A stretch of DNA of 64,000 nucleotides from Streptomyces sp. MUM 178J (lineage in GTDB: Bacteria; Actinomycetota; Actinomycetes; Streptomycetales; Streptomycetaceae): positions 13,884 through 77,883 of the forward strand of contig NZ_JADWYQ010000035.1 of assembly GCF_022414575.1 (NCBI RefSeq), read 5' to 3'. Both the position numbers and the translations under genes were made by a program. Every line of letters starts with the position of its first letter. Position 1 is the stretch's first letter. Below, in pieces: positions 15,907 to 28,320 of this stretch. The notes under the pieces were generated by a model, which was given only the letters and a program-made list of their open reading frames with translations, did not search any database and was not told the origin of the DNA.

Positions 15907-16667
15907 CACCGGTCTCCATCGATCTCAACGCCGACCTCGGCGAAGGCTTCGGCCGCTGGCGGCTGACCGATGACGACCAGCTGCTGTCGGTCGTCACCAG
16001 CGCCAATGTGGCGTGCGGCTTCCACGCCGGGGACGCGGCCACCATGCGCCGGGTCTGCGGCGCCGCAGCCGAGCGGGGGGTGCGGATCGGCGCCCAGGTG
16101 GCGTACCGGGACCTGGCCGGCTTCGGCCGGCGCGCGATGGATGTGCCGCGGGACGAGCTGGCCGCCGAAGTCGCCTATCAGATAGGGGCGCTGGAGGTGT
16201 TCGCGCGGGCCGCCGGGTCCGCCGTCTCCTACGTCAAACCGCATGGCGCGCTCTACAACCGCGTCGTCCATGACGAGCAGCAGGCCGCTGCCGTCGTCGA
16301 GGGGGTCGAACTGACCGGTCTGCGGCTGCCGCTGCTCTGTCTGCCCGGATCGGCGCTGCACGCCCTGGCGGAGAAGGCCGGTCTTCCCGTCGTCGCCGAG
16401 GCGTTCACCGACCGCGCCTACACGGCCGAGGGCACGCTCGTCCCCAGGGCATCGGACGGTGCGGTCATCCACGACCCGGCGGAGGTCGTGGAGCGCTCCG
16501 TCTCGCTGGCCCGCTCCGGGGTCCTCACCTCCCGCTGCGGCCGGCCGGTCGCGGTCCGGGCACGCTCGCTGTGCCTCCACGGCGACACCCCGGGCGCGGT
16601 CGGACTCGCCCGGCGTATACGGGCCCGGCTGGAGGGCGCGGGCGTGCGGGTGGAGGCGTTCGCATGA
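15903..16667 (+). CDS. pxpA: 5-oxoprolinase subunit A (LamB/YcsF family)
   Basis: A 254-aa LamB/YcsF protein, close to the ~245-aa E. coli PxpA. The N-terminal IDLNADLGEGFGRW, SANVACGFHAGD, and YVKPHGALYN motifs are diagnostic. PxpA joins PxpB and PxpC to cleave 5-oxoproline to L-glutamate with ATP, in the cytosol. The GTG start overlaps the transporter stop, and its own stop overlaps pxpB by ATGA, so the operon is tightly coupled. An upstream open extension in the same frame runs through the MFS gene and is not coding. Confidence 0.95.
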   Translation: MTPVSIDLNADLGEGFGRWRLTDDDQLLSVVTSANVACGFHAGDAATMRRVCGAAAERGVRIGAQVAYRDLAGFGRRAMDVPRDELAAEVAYQIGALEVFARAAGSAVSYVKPHGALYNRVVHDEQQAAAVVEGVELTGLRLPLLCLPGSALHALAEKAGLPVVAEAFTDRAYTAEGTLVPRASDGAVIHDPAEVVERSVSLARSGVLTSRCGRPVAVRARSLCLHGDTPGAVGLARRIRARLEGAGVRVEAFA

Positions 16668-17284
16668 AGGTGCTGCCCGTGGGGGACCGGGCTCTGCTCG
16701 TCGAGTTGGCGGACGCCCCGGAGGCTCAGGCCCTCCACGCCGAGCTGCTGCGCCGGCGGGCCGCCGGATCGCTGCCTCCCGTGCGCGAGATCGTGCCAGC
16801 GGCGCGGACCGTCCTGCTCGACGGTCTCGACGCCCCCGCCGCGCTGGCGCGGCAGCTCCCCCAGTGGACTGTTCCGCCGCTTCCGCCACGCGCCCGGGAC
16901 GTGATCGAGATCCCCGTCCGCTACGACGGGCCGGATCTGGCCGAGGTCGCGGCGCACTGGCGGACGTCCGAGGAGGAGGCGGTGCGCATCCACACGGCCG
17001 CCGAGTACCGGGTCGCGTTCTGTGGATTCGCGCCGGGCTTTGGCTATCTGACCGGGCTGCCCGAGCAGTTCGCCGTCGAGCGCCGCGCCACCCCGCGCAC
17101 TTCCGTCCCGCAGGGCTCACTGGCCCTCGCCGGTCCGTACACAGGGCTGTATCCGCGCTCCTCCCCCGGCGGCTGGCAGTTGATCGGGACGACGGACACG
17201 GTGCTGTGGGACGCGGCGCGGGAGCCTGCCGCACTGCTCACGCCCGGCGCCCGGGTGCGGTTCACGGCGGAGCGCCGCCGATGA
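16664..17284 (+). CDS. pxpB: 5-oxoprolinase subunit B (KipI/AHS1 family)
   Basis: A 206-aa allophanate-hydrolase subunit 1 domain protein. VLPVGDRALLVEL opens the protein and the conserved FCGFAPGFGYLTGLP lies at ~123-137, followed by RRATPRTSVPQGSLALAG. PxpB pairs with PxpC to form the catalytic part of prokaryotic 5-oxoprolinase; the same fold occurs in the Bacillus kinase inhibitor KipI. The ATG overlaps the pxpA stop and the stop overlaps the pxpC start. Confidence 0.94.
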   Translation: MKVLPVGDRALLVELADAPEAQALHAELLRRRAAGSLPPVREIVPAARTVLLDGLDAPAALARQLPQWTVPPLPPRARDVIEIPVRYDGPDLAEVAAHWRTSEEEAVRIHTAAEYRVAFCGFAPGFGYLTGLPEQFAVERRATPRTSVPQGSLALAGPYTGLYPRSSPGGWQLIGTTDTVLWDAAREPAALLTPGARVRFTAERRR

Positions 17285-18169
17285 CCGACCGGGCCCTCGC
17301 CGTCGTACGGGCAGGGGCGCTGACCACCGTGCAGGACCTGGGGCGGCCCGGCCACGCACACCTCGGAGTGCCGCGTTCCGGCGCTCTGGACCCGTCGGCG
17401 GCCCGTCTCGTCAACCGCCTCGTGGGCAACGCGGACGGCACGGCCGTGCTGGAAACCACGCTCAGCGGGTGTGCGGTGCGGCCCCGTTGCGCGGTGACGG
17501 CGGTCGTGGGCGGCGCGCCCTGTGCCGTGACCGTCGACGGACGGCCGGCGGCCTGGGGCGCGCCGGTGCACGTCCCCGCGGGTTCGGTGCTGGAGGCGGG
17601 GCCCGCCGTCAGCGGCCTGCGGAGCTATCTGGGCTTCGCCGGGGGGATCGCGGTCGACGCGGTGCTGGGCAGCCGCTCGGCCGATCTGCTGTCAGGGCTC
17701 GGGCCGCCGCCGCTGACCGAGGGCACTGTGCTGCCGCTCGGCAGGCCGCAGGGCCCGCTGCCCGCGCAGCCGGCCGCAGCCCCCTGGCCGCGACCGCCGG
17801 CCGAGCTGGTGCTGCGGATCCGATTCGGGCCGCGCGACGACTGGTTCACGCCCGAAGCCCCGGCGACGCTCGCCTCAGGGGCGTACCGCGTCTCGTCGGC
17901 GAGCAACCGCATCGGGCTGCGCCTCGAAGGCCCCCCGCTGCGGCGGGCGGTCACGGCGGAGCTGCCCAGCGAGGGGATGGTGCTGGGGGCGGTGCAGGTG
18001 CCGCCGGACGGCCGGCCGGCGGTGTTTCTGGCCGACCATCCCACGACCGGAGGCTATCCGGTCGTGGCGGTGGTCGACGAGCGCGACCTCCCGGCAGCGG
18101 CCCAGGCGCTGCCCGGCACCCCGGTGCGGTTTGCGCCGGCGGGGCGGCCGGGTCAGGGCTCCGGCCCGA

Positions 18170-21783
<3,614 letters not shown>

Positions 21784-21787
<4 letters not shown>

Positions 21788-23007
21788 TCCCCCATTCTGG
21801 CAAGAGGAGCGTCCAGGGACACGGCGGCGAGGGCGGCGGACAGCGCGTGTTCGGCGCTGCGGTCCAGGCGGGGGCTGGTGCCCCGCGCCCAGTGGCGTAC
21901 CTCGGATCCGGCCAGCCGCAGCAGCTGCGGCAGCAGATCGGTGCAGCGGCGGGCGACCCAGCCGGTGCCCGCGGTGGCGAGCCACAGGGCGGTGTCGGCG
22001 CGGGTGGGGGCGGGCTGGTCCGGCGTCAGGGAGGGGGCGGGCCCGTGGGCCAGTCCGCGCTGGGCGAGCAGTTCATGGAAGCGCAGCGCGATCGTCCGGT
22101 GCCCGCGCTCCGAGGGGTGCAGCCGGTCGGCGCTCCACATGGCGCGGTCGGCTGCCCACGCGGCGTCGGCGGCGTGCAGATGGACCGCCCCGTAACGCGC
22201 GGAGACCGCGTGCACGACGGCGTTGACGGCCCGCTGACGTCTCGCCAGGGGGCGGGCGAGCGGCGCGGGGAGCGCCAGCATGCTGCCGGGGTCGGGGAGG
22301 CAGGCGGTGAGGACGACGGCGCCGGCCGCCGTGAGCTGCTCGCATACGGCGTCGAGCCGGCGGGTCAACGCCGCGATGTCGAAGGTCCGGCGGAGTGTGT
22401 CGTTGACTCCGACGAGTACGGAGGCGACATCGGGGCGGCAGGCGAGGGCCTCGGGGGTCTGGTGCTCGGCGACGTCCCCGCTGAGCGCCCCGCTGACGGC
22501 GAGGTTCCGGAAGTCGGCGGGTGCGCCGGACCGGCCCAGGCCTTCGGCGAGCAGCGCGGCCCAGCCGCGCCAGCCGTCGCCGACGCGATCGCCGACGCCT
22601 TCGGTGAGCGAGTCGCCGAGCGCGACGAACCGCAGCGGGCGGCGGTGCGGTTCGGGTTCGCCGGGGCGCCGGCCGAGCCGGTGGTGTGCGCCGCCGGCGG
22701 TGGCGGCCCCGCAGCGGCCGTGGCTCTGTCGGTGCGGGTGAACAGCGGCTGCGCGGCCGGCGGCTGCCTCAGCGGTGCGGTCCGGCTGACGCCGGGCCTC
22801 CGGGACGCTGCCCCACACCTCTTGCGCCGCCTCCGGTCGAGCGGCTGCGGCCGACGACACGGCCGGTGCGGTCCCTGGGCCGGGTGCGTCGGGGGCTCCC
22901 GTGCGCATCGGACAGTCCGCGCCGTGGCCAGGGCCGCGCGGCTCGGGAGTACGTCTGCCGTCGGCCCCGGCTGCGTTCCCGCGTCCTCTACCCGGCGCGC
23001 AGGTCAT
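21784..23007 (-). CDS. SGNH/GDSL-family hydrolase
   Basis: A 407-aa protein with a ~120-residue Pro/Ala-rich N-terminal region and an SGNH hydrolase core. Block [12 protein letters not shown] is near residues 124-134, the block III-like VGVNDTLRR (~195) and block [11 protein letters not shown] (~295). Such enzymes cleave esters of lipids or sugars. I kept the ATG at 23007 because it overlaps the glycosyltransferase stop by ATGA. The compositional break before residue 120 leaves a later start possible. No signal peptide is evident, so a cytoplasmic enzyme acting with the glycosyltransferases is plausible. Confidence 0.85.
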
Positions 23008-24518
23008 GTCGTCACCTCCGAGGGAGACGTCGCAGCGGGCCGGCGCCCGGCAGGCCGTGCTTCAGCGGGAGGCGCCCCGGCCGGCGGCCTCCCGGCTCCG
23101 GGCCGGGACGCGTCGGCACGGGTTTCGGCCCGCCGGGCCTGGACGAGATGGACCTGGGCGAGGTGAGCCTGGGCGGGGCGGACCCCAGCCGGGCAGGCAT
23201 CAACCGGGCAGGCATCAGCCAGGCAGGCCTCAACCCGGCTGGCCTCAACCGGGCCGGCGTCCACCCGGCAGGCCTCAACCGGGCAGGCCTCGGCAGACCC
23301 GGCCGTGACCGCAGCAGCATCCGCGCGACGGGGCTGAGCCAGGCGAGCCCCGGCGGAGCGCGGCTCGGCGGGGCGGACCGGCGGGGCGTCGTGGGCGGCG
23401 AGGAACGCGGCCACCGAATGCTGCCAGTCGAAGAGTTCGGCCCGCGCCCGCGCCGCCGCGCGCCGCGTCCGCTCCGGCCGGGCGAGTAGGCCCTGCACGG
23501 CGTCTGCGAAGTCCTCGGCGGTGTCGGCAGCGGCCGCGCCCGCGTCGCCGATGATCTCGGGCAGGGCCGAGGAGGCACTGGCGACGACGGGTGTGCCGCA
23601 GGCGAGCGCCTCCAGGGCGGACAGGCCGAACGTCTCCGCGGGCCCCGGCGCGAGACACAGATCCGCCGCGGCCTGGAGGTCGGCCACCGTCTCGCGGTCG
23701 GAGACATGGCCGAGGAACTCCACCGGCAGCCGCTCCGCATGCGCCCGGCGGATCAGCGAGAGCTTGAGCGGACCTTCGCCCGCGACGACGAGCGCGGCCC
23801 TCACCCCCCGCTCCCGGAGCTCGGCGAGTGCGTCCAGTGCCATGCCGGGCCGCTTCTCCACGGAGAGCCGGGAGCACATCAGCAGCAGCACCCGCGCGCC
23901 CGCGGCGTGCTTGGCACGCAGCACCGTGCTGCGCCGGCCCGGACGGCAGCGCTCCAGATCGACCCCGAGCGGCGCGCGCACCACATTGCGCGCGCCGATC
24001 CGGACGAACTCGCGCTCGGCCCACTCGGTGGTGCACACGATGCGCGAATACGACCAGGCGCTGCGCCGGTTGAGTCGGTCGGCGGCGCGCTCCGCGGCCT
24101 TCGCGGGCACCCCCCAGGTCCGCAGCACTCCGTCCGCCGTCTCGTGCGAGACCATGATCGACGGAATGCGGCGGCGGCGCGCCCACTCGCCGGTCCAGCG
24201 CAGCGTGGTGCGGTCGGACACCTCGAGCCGGTCGGGATCGAGGCTCTCCAGCACCTCCCGCAGCCGACGCCGCGCGGCGAGCACCCGGTAGCCGCCGGTG
24301 CCGGGGATCTCGGGTCCGGGCAGAGTGATGATCCGCCCCTGCGGGGTCTGCCGGTCGCTTTCCAGGTCGCCGGGGACGATGAGCACGGGTTCATGGCCCG
24401 CTGCCAGGTATCCCGCGCCGAGCTCGCGCAGCGCCGTGCGGAGTCCGCCGGAGGACGGCGTGACGAAGTTCGCCAGCCGTACGATGCGCAGGCTCCGGTC
24501 GTCGTGCGCGCCGGTCAT
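23004..24518 (-). CDS. Glycosyltransferase family 4 with Cys-rich pentad-repeat tail
   Basis: A 504-aa GT-B fold glycosyltransferase. The N-terminal domain begins LRIVRLANFVTPSSGGLRT. The C-terminal nucleotide-sugar domain has VLLLMCSRLSVEKRPGMALD (~205-225) and the donor-site motif PAETFGLSALEALACGTPVV (~300-320). After about residue 385 comes a non-catalytic tail in which a five-residue unit like VEACR is repeated several times (~393-456), giving an unusual cluster of cysteines. The gene overlaps both neighbours by ATGA. A mannosyl- or glycosyl-lipid substrate is likely from family and neighbours, but it is unproven. Confidence 0.85.
   Translation of the reverse strand: MTGAHDDRSLRIVRLANFVTPSSGGLRTALRELGAGYLAAGHEPVLIVPGDLESDRQTPQGRIITLPGPEIPGTGGYRVLAARRRLREVLESLDPDRLEVSDRTTLRWTGEWARRRRIPSIMVSHETADGVLRTWGVPAKAAERAADRLNRRSAWSYSRIVCTTEWAEREFVRIGARNVVRAPLGVDLERCRPGRRSTVLRAKHAAGARVLLLMCSRLSVEKRPGMALDALAELRERGVRAALVVAGEGPLKLSLIRRAHAERLPVEFLGHVSDRETVADLQAAADLCLAPGPAETFGLSALEALACGTPVVASASSALPEIIGDAGAAAADTAEDFADAVQGLLARPERTRRAAARARAELFDWQHSVAAFLAAHDAPPVRPAEPRSAGARLAQPRRADAAAVTAGSAEACPVEACRVDAGPVEASRVEACLADACPVDACPAGVRPAQAHLAQVHLVQARRAETRADASRPGAGRPPAGAPPAEARPAGRRPAATSPSEVTT
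23191..23295. repeat. 15-bp tandem repeat, seven units, in glycosyltransferase 3' end
   Basis: Seven head-to-tail variants of a 15-bp unit such as gggcaggcctcaacc. On the minus strand they encode a pentad with Val/Ala-Glu/Asp-Ala-Cys. On the plus strand the same DNA reads as Ala-Gly-Leu-Asn-Arg, a pentapeptide-repeat-like pattern. Confidence 0.9.
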
Positions 24519-25642
24519 GCCGCCACCGCCGTCGTGCGCGCGCCCAGCACCTCGGAGTAGTGGTCGATCAGCAGATCTCCGATGACGGCCCAGGTCCTGC
24601 CCTCGACGGCGGTCCGCGCGGCCCGTCCGTACGCGGCCCTCAGAGCCGGGTCGGCGGCGAGCCCGCGCACCGCGTCACGCACCGCGTCCGCGTCGCCCGG
24701 AGGGACGAGCAGCCCGGTGCGCCCGTGGTCGACCAGGTCGAGGGGGCCGCCCGCGGCGGGCGCGACGACCGGCACTCCGCCGGCCATGGCCTCCTGCACT
24801 GTCTGGCAGAACGTCTCATACGGGCCGGTGTGGGCGAACACGTCCAGCGATGCGAAGACACGGGCGAGGTCGACGCCCGTTCTGCGTCCCAGGAACGCGG
24901 CCTTGGGCAGCGCCGTGCGCAGGGCCGCCTCGCTGGGCCCGTCGCCGACGACCACGACCCGTACACCGGGGAGCCCGCAGACGCCGGACAGCAGTTCCAC
25001 ATGCTTCTCGGGGGCGAGCCGTCCGACGTAGCCGACGATCACTTCGCCGCCGGGGGCGAGCTCGCGCCGCAGCGCCTCGTCGCGCAGGTCGGGGCGGAAG
25101 CGGGCCGTGTCGACGCCGCGCGGCCACAGCCGCACCCGCTCCACGCCGTGCTGCTCCAGGTCGTGCACGGCGGCGGTGGAGGGGGCGAGCGTGCGGTCCG
25201 CGGCGCTGTGCACCGCCCGGATGCGCCGCCAGGCCGCCCCCTCGCCCGCGCCCACGTATGTGCGGGCGTATCCGGCCAGATCCGTCTGGTAGACGGCGAC
25301 GGCCGGCAGTCCGAGCCGGGCCGCCGCCGCCATGCCGCGCACACCCAGCACGAAGGGGCTGGCGAGGTGGACCAGGTCGGCCCGGTGGGCGGTGATGGCC
25401 GCCGCGACCCGGCGGCTCGGCAGAGCCACCCGGACCTGCGGATATCCGGGCAGCGGAAGGGAGGGGACGCGTACGACGGGACACGGCGCGGTCCGGTCGC
25501 AGTCGTCTGCCGCAGTCGCGGTCGGCGCTATGACGAGCGGTTCATGACCGCGTACGGCCAGGTGCCGGGCGGTCTGCAGGGCGCAGTGCGCCACACCATT
25601 GACGTCAGGCGGGAAGGATTCGGTGACGATGACGACACGCAT
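24515..25642 (-). CDS. Glycosyltransferase family 4 (MgtA-like)
   Basis: A 375-aa GT4 enzyme. It has the N-terminal motif VVIVTESFPPDVNGVAHCAL (residues ~3-22), with an HLASPFVLGVRG loop. The donor-binding half shows VGYVGRLAPEKHVELL (~200) and the EAMAGGVPVVAPAAGGP block (~290). The opening resembles actinobacterial MgtA/PimB-type mannosyltransferases that act on lipid acceptors at the inner face of the membrane. It is the first gene of the coupled GT4-GT4-SGNH-oxoprolinase run. The exact substrate is unknown. Confidence 0.88.
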   Translation of the reverse strand: MRVVIVTESFPPDVNGVAHCALQTARHLAVRGHEPLVIAPTATAADDCDRTAPCPVVRVPSLPLPGYPQVRVALPSRRVAAAITAHRADLVHLASPFVLGVRGMAAAARLGLPAVAVYQTDLAGYARTYVGAGEGAAWRRIRAVHSAADRTLAPSTAAVHDLEQHGVERVRLWPRGVDTARFRPDLRDEALRRELAPGGEVIVGYVGRLAPEKHVELLSGVCGLPGVRVVVVGDGPSEAALRTALPKAAFLGRRTGVDLARVFASLDVFAHTGPYETFCQTVQEAMAGGVPVVAPAAGGPLDLVDHGRTGLLVPPGDADAVRDAVRGLAADPALRAAYGRAARTAVEGRTWAVIGDLLIDHYSEVLGARTTAVAA

Positions 25643-25809
25643 ATCCGTGTTCTCGTCGCGCCCGGGGTGGCTGTGCCTACGTGGATCTTTCCGCCCGTGA
25701 AACGTCCCATGAGCGTTTGTCGCCGCTGCGGGCCCATCTCAAGACGAATGGCCACACAGCGGTCACCCGAGTCACAACCGCCACAAGGGACACGAAGATC
25801 GCAGGCGCG

Positions 25810-27228
25810 TCAGAGGGCCGGTGTGTCGGGGCCGATTCTGCTCCGTACGGCGGTCTGCACCTCGACCTCCTCGACGGGGTCGGCGGCGAGTCTGCGCAGA
25901 CGTTCGGCGACGCGCACATCGCCGGTCTCGGCGTGCAGCGCGGCGACCTCGCGTGTCGTCTCCTCGCAGTCCCACAGGCACTCCACGGCGAACCCCGTGG
26001 GGAACGAGGGATCGGTGGCGGCCAGGGCGCGGGCTGCCCGGCCGCGCAGCTGCGAGGAGGCGGTCTCCCGGTACACGTGGCGCAGCACGGGCGCGGCGCA
26101 TTCGATGCCGAGGCGGCCCGCGCCGTCGACGAGTGACCACAGCAGGGGTGCGTCGGGGCCTTCGGCGCGCACGGTCTCGCGGAGCGCGCCGAGGACCAGG
26201 CCGGCGTCGCGGGCCTCACCTCGGCAGGCGAGGACTCCGGCGGCGGACGCACCGAGGGCGTCGGGGCGGTGGACCCAGCGGCGGGCGCGCTCCACCGCGT
26301 CGTCGCCGCACATCCGCTCGAAGGCGGAGACGGCGGCTTCGGCGACCGTGCGGGAGGGGCTGAGCGCGGCCGCCTCGACGAGGTCGAGGACGACGGGGTC
26401 GCGGGATTCGGCGAGATAGTGGAGGGCCGCGCAGCGTGCGCCGTCCGGGCCGGAGCGCGCGGCCTCGACGATGGCTGGGCGGTCCTCGGGCCCGGCGACG
26501 GCCGTGAGGCAGCGGGCGGCGGGCACATGGAGGACACTGCCGCGCTGGAGGCCCCGCTCGGCCCAGTCGAAGACGGCCTGCACGCTCCATCCGGGGCGCG
26601 GCCCGGAGGGGCGCAGCTGGCGCTGCCAGCGGTCGAACGAGCCGGCTTCCCGGGCGGCGCGGACCCGTGCGCCGATGGCGTGGCGCTGGTCCTCGGCCCA
26701 CAGCCGCCAGGGGCGGGGCTCAAAGGCGTTGCGCATGGCGAGGGCGAGTTCGGCGTCGCCCTCCGAGGTGGCGGGGAAGCGGGCGAGGACGGGGGCGGCG
26801 AGCGAGCGCAGCCCGGCGTCGGTGTCGCGCAGGGCCAGCTCGTCCAGGGCCCAGGCCCAGTTCGACCCGGCGGCCGCGTAGCGGCGCAGCAGGGCGAGGG
26901 CGTCGCCCCTGCCGTAGGAGGCGAGGTGGCCGAGCACCGCGAGCGCGAGGCCGGTCCTGGCCTCGTCGGTGTCGAGGAGGTCGTCGGCGTCGCACAGGTG
27001 GCGCTCGATCTCCTCGAGGCTGCCGTGGAGATCCAGATAGAGGCGTGCGTAGTAGAGGGAGCGGTTCTCGACCTGCCAGTCGTGGCGGGGGTCGTGGAGC
27101 ACGCAGTGGTTGAGGGCGGCGAGCGCTTCGGCGCGTGGGGCGGCGAGCGCGTGCAGGGTGCCGTCGCCGCGCCCTCTCTGCAGCAGGCCGAGGAGCGTGC
27201 CGCTCGGCGCTATGACTGGATCGAACAT
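25810..27228 (-). CDS. HEAT-repeat protein
   Basis: A 472-aa all-helical protein with repeated ~30-residue helix pairs (for example LAESRDPVVLDLVEAAALSP, then AVSAFERMCGDDAVERA), typical of HEAT/Armadillo solenoids. There is no signal peptide and no catalytic motif. Such proteins act as scaffolds or as PBS-lyase-like adaptors. It is a single gene preceded on its own strand by a ~290-bp gap with no other gene visible. Confidence 0.8.
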   Translation of the reverse strand: MFDPVIAPSGTLLGLLQRGRGDGTLHALAAPRAEALAALNHCVLHDPRHDWQVENRSLYYARLYLDLHGSLEEIERHLCDADDLLDTDEARTGLALAVLGHLASYGRGDALALLRRYAAAGSNWAWALDELALRDTDAGLRSLAAPVLARFPATSEGDAELALAMRNAFEPRPWRLWAEDQRHAIGARVRAAREAGSFDRWQRQLRPSGPRPGWSVQAVFDWAERGLQRGSVLHVPAARCLTAVAGPEDRPAIVEAARSGPDGARCAALHYLAESRDPVVLDLVEAAALSPSRTVAEAAVSAFERMCGDDAVERARRWVHRPDALGASAAGVLACRGEARDAGLVLGALRETVRAEGPDAPLLWSLVDGAGRLGIECAAPVLRHVYRETASSQLRGRAARALAATDPSFPTGFAVECLWDCEETTREVAALHAETGDVRVAERLRRLAADPVEEVEVQTAVRSRIGPDTPAL

Positions 27229-27521
27229 GGAAAGAGCCTCACATCAAGCTGTCGACGCGACCGGGGGTGGGGATGCCAAGGGGGCACTAGCCGCTAGGCC
27301 GCGCGGCAACATGCTGGGCCGCCCGTCGTCTTCCGCTTGGTGTAGACCATCTTCCTGCCTCTCGTCGGTGGCCCCAGGGGGACGCCCGGATGAAGTCCGG
27401 GGTAGGGCCCGACGTCATGATGACCCACCCATATCGCCACCGCGACCACATTTACGGCAACCCCCTCGCCGCGGTGACGTGGACTTTCCCGGAAACTGCC
27501 GCACGGCGTCCCAACTGCCGT

Positions 27522-27914
27522 TCAGCGATTGCCGAACAGTTCCAGAAGGTCTGTCTTCCCAAACATCCGCGCCGTATCCATCGCGGACGGAGTGCCTGCC
27601 TCCGGATCCGCGCCGCCGGCCAGCAGGGCGTGGATCACCGCGTCCTCGCCCTTGAAGACGGCCCCGGCGAGCGGGGTCTGGCCCCGGTCGTTGGGCCGGT
27701 CCGGCTCGGCGCCGCGCTCGAGGAGGGACCGCACGGCGTCGGCGTGCCCGTGGTAGGCGGCGAGCATGACGAGCGTGTCCCCCTTGTCGTTGGCGAGGTT
27801 CGCCGGGACACCCGCGTCGACGTAGGCGGCGAGCGCCTCCGCCTCCCCCCTGCGCGCCAGGTCGAAGACCTTGGCCGCGAGCTCGATCACCTCGGGGTCG
27901 GGTGCTTCGCTCAT
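27522..27914 (-). CDS. Ankyrin-repeat protein
   Basis: A 130-aa protein made almost wholly of ankyrin repeats. The motifs GDTLVMLAAYHGHADAVRSL, GQTPLAGAVFKGEDAVIHAL and AMDTARMFGKTDLLELF each fit the 33-residue helix-turn-helix unit. It resembles other small actinobacterial ankyrin proteins that act through protein binding. The start at 27914 has GAAAGGCGG upstream; an ATG nine codons earlier has no ribosome site. Cytoplasmic. Confidence 0.9.
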   Translation of the reverse strand: MSEAPDPEVIELAAKVFDLARRGEAEALAAYVDAGVPANLANDKGDTLVMLAAYHGHADAVRSLLERGAEPDRPNDRGQTPLAGAVFKGEDAVIHALLAGGADPEAGTPSAMDTARMFGKTDLLELFGNR

Positions 27915-28124
27915 CAGGGGACCGCCTTTCAACCACTTCACATGCCGACTGGAGTGAACCGACAGGGTACTGCCCGCGCGCCGGCTTGACGATCAACGAG
28001 CCGACCGTCTGCCAGCCGAGTGAAACACATGATTTTTCACCCATTCGCACCTTTTGTCGCATAGATACTTGCTGTGAGCCTGGAACAACTCATGGTGACT
28101 GTCCCCACAACCAGGAGAACACTC

Positions 28125-28319
28125 ATGATTCTGTCGATCTCCGGTGTCGTGCTGCTCGGCATCATCGTCTTCCTGTTCTTCCGAAAGGACGGGCTCAAGG
28201 CGTCCCACGCCCTGGTCTGCGCGCTCTTCGGCTTCTATCTGGCGGGCACCGCGATCGCCCCGAGCATCACGGCGGGCGGCGCGAGTCTGGCCAGCCTGCT
28301 GGGCGGAATCCAGTTCTGA
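28125..28319 (+). CDS. Small two-TM membrane peptide
   Basis: A 64-aa hydrophobic protein. TM1 is ISGVVLLGIIVFLFF (~4-18), then RKDGLKASHA, then a second hydrophobic segment (~27-45). The ATG is preceded by a near-perfect AGGAGA ribosome site; an in-frame GTG at 28074 has none. It resembles the small membrane proteins found next to TraB/FtsK-like genes of actinomycete integrative elements, but here it lies on the chromosome beside a degenerate FtsK-like gene that starts one base after its stop. Confidence 0.8.
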   Translation: MILSISGVVLLGIIVFLFFRKDGLKASHALVCALFGFYLAGTAIAPSITAGGASLASLLGGIQF

Positions 28320-28320
28320 C

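Noticed and set aside
23191..23295. A CRISPR array
   Set aside because: Units are 15 bp, contiguous and in frame with a gene. There are no spacers and no cas genes.
22686..23489. A plus-strand pentapeptide-repeat gene
   Set aside because: Only the ~105-bp repeat block looks like pentapeptide repeats. The rest of the frame is Arg/Pro-rich shadow and has no ribosome site. Kept only as an observation on the repeat.
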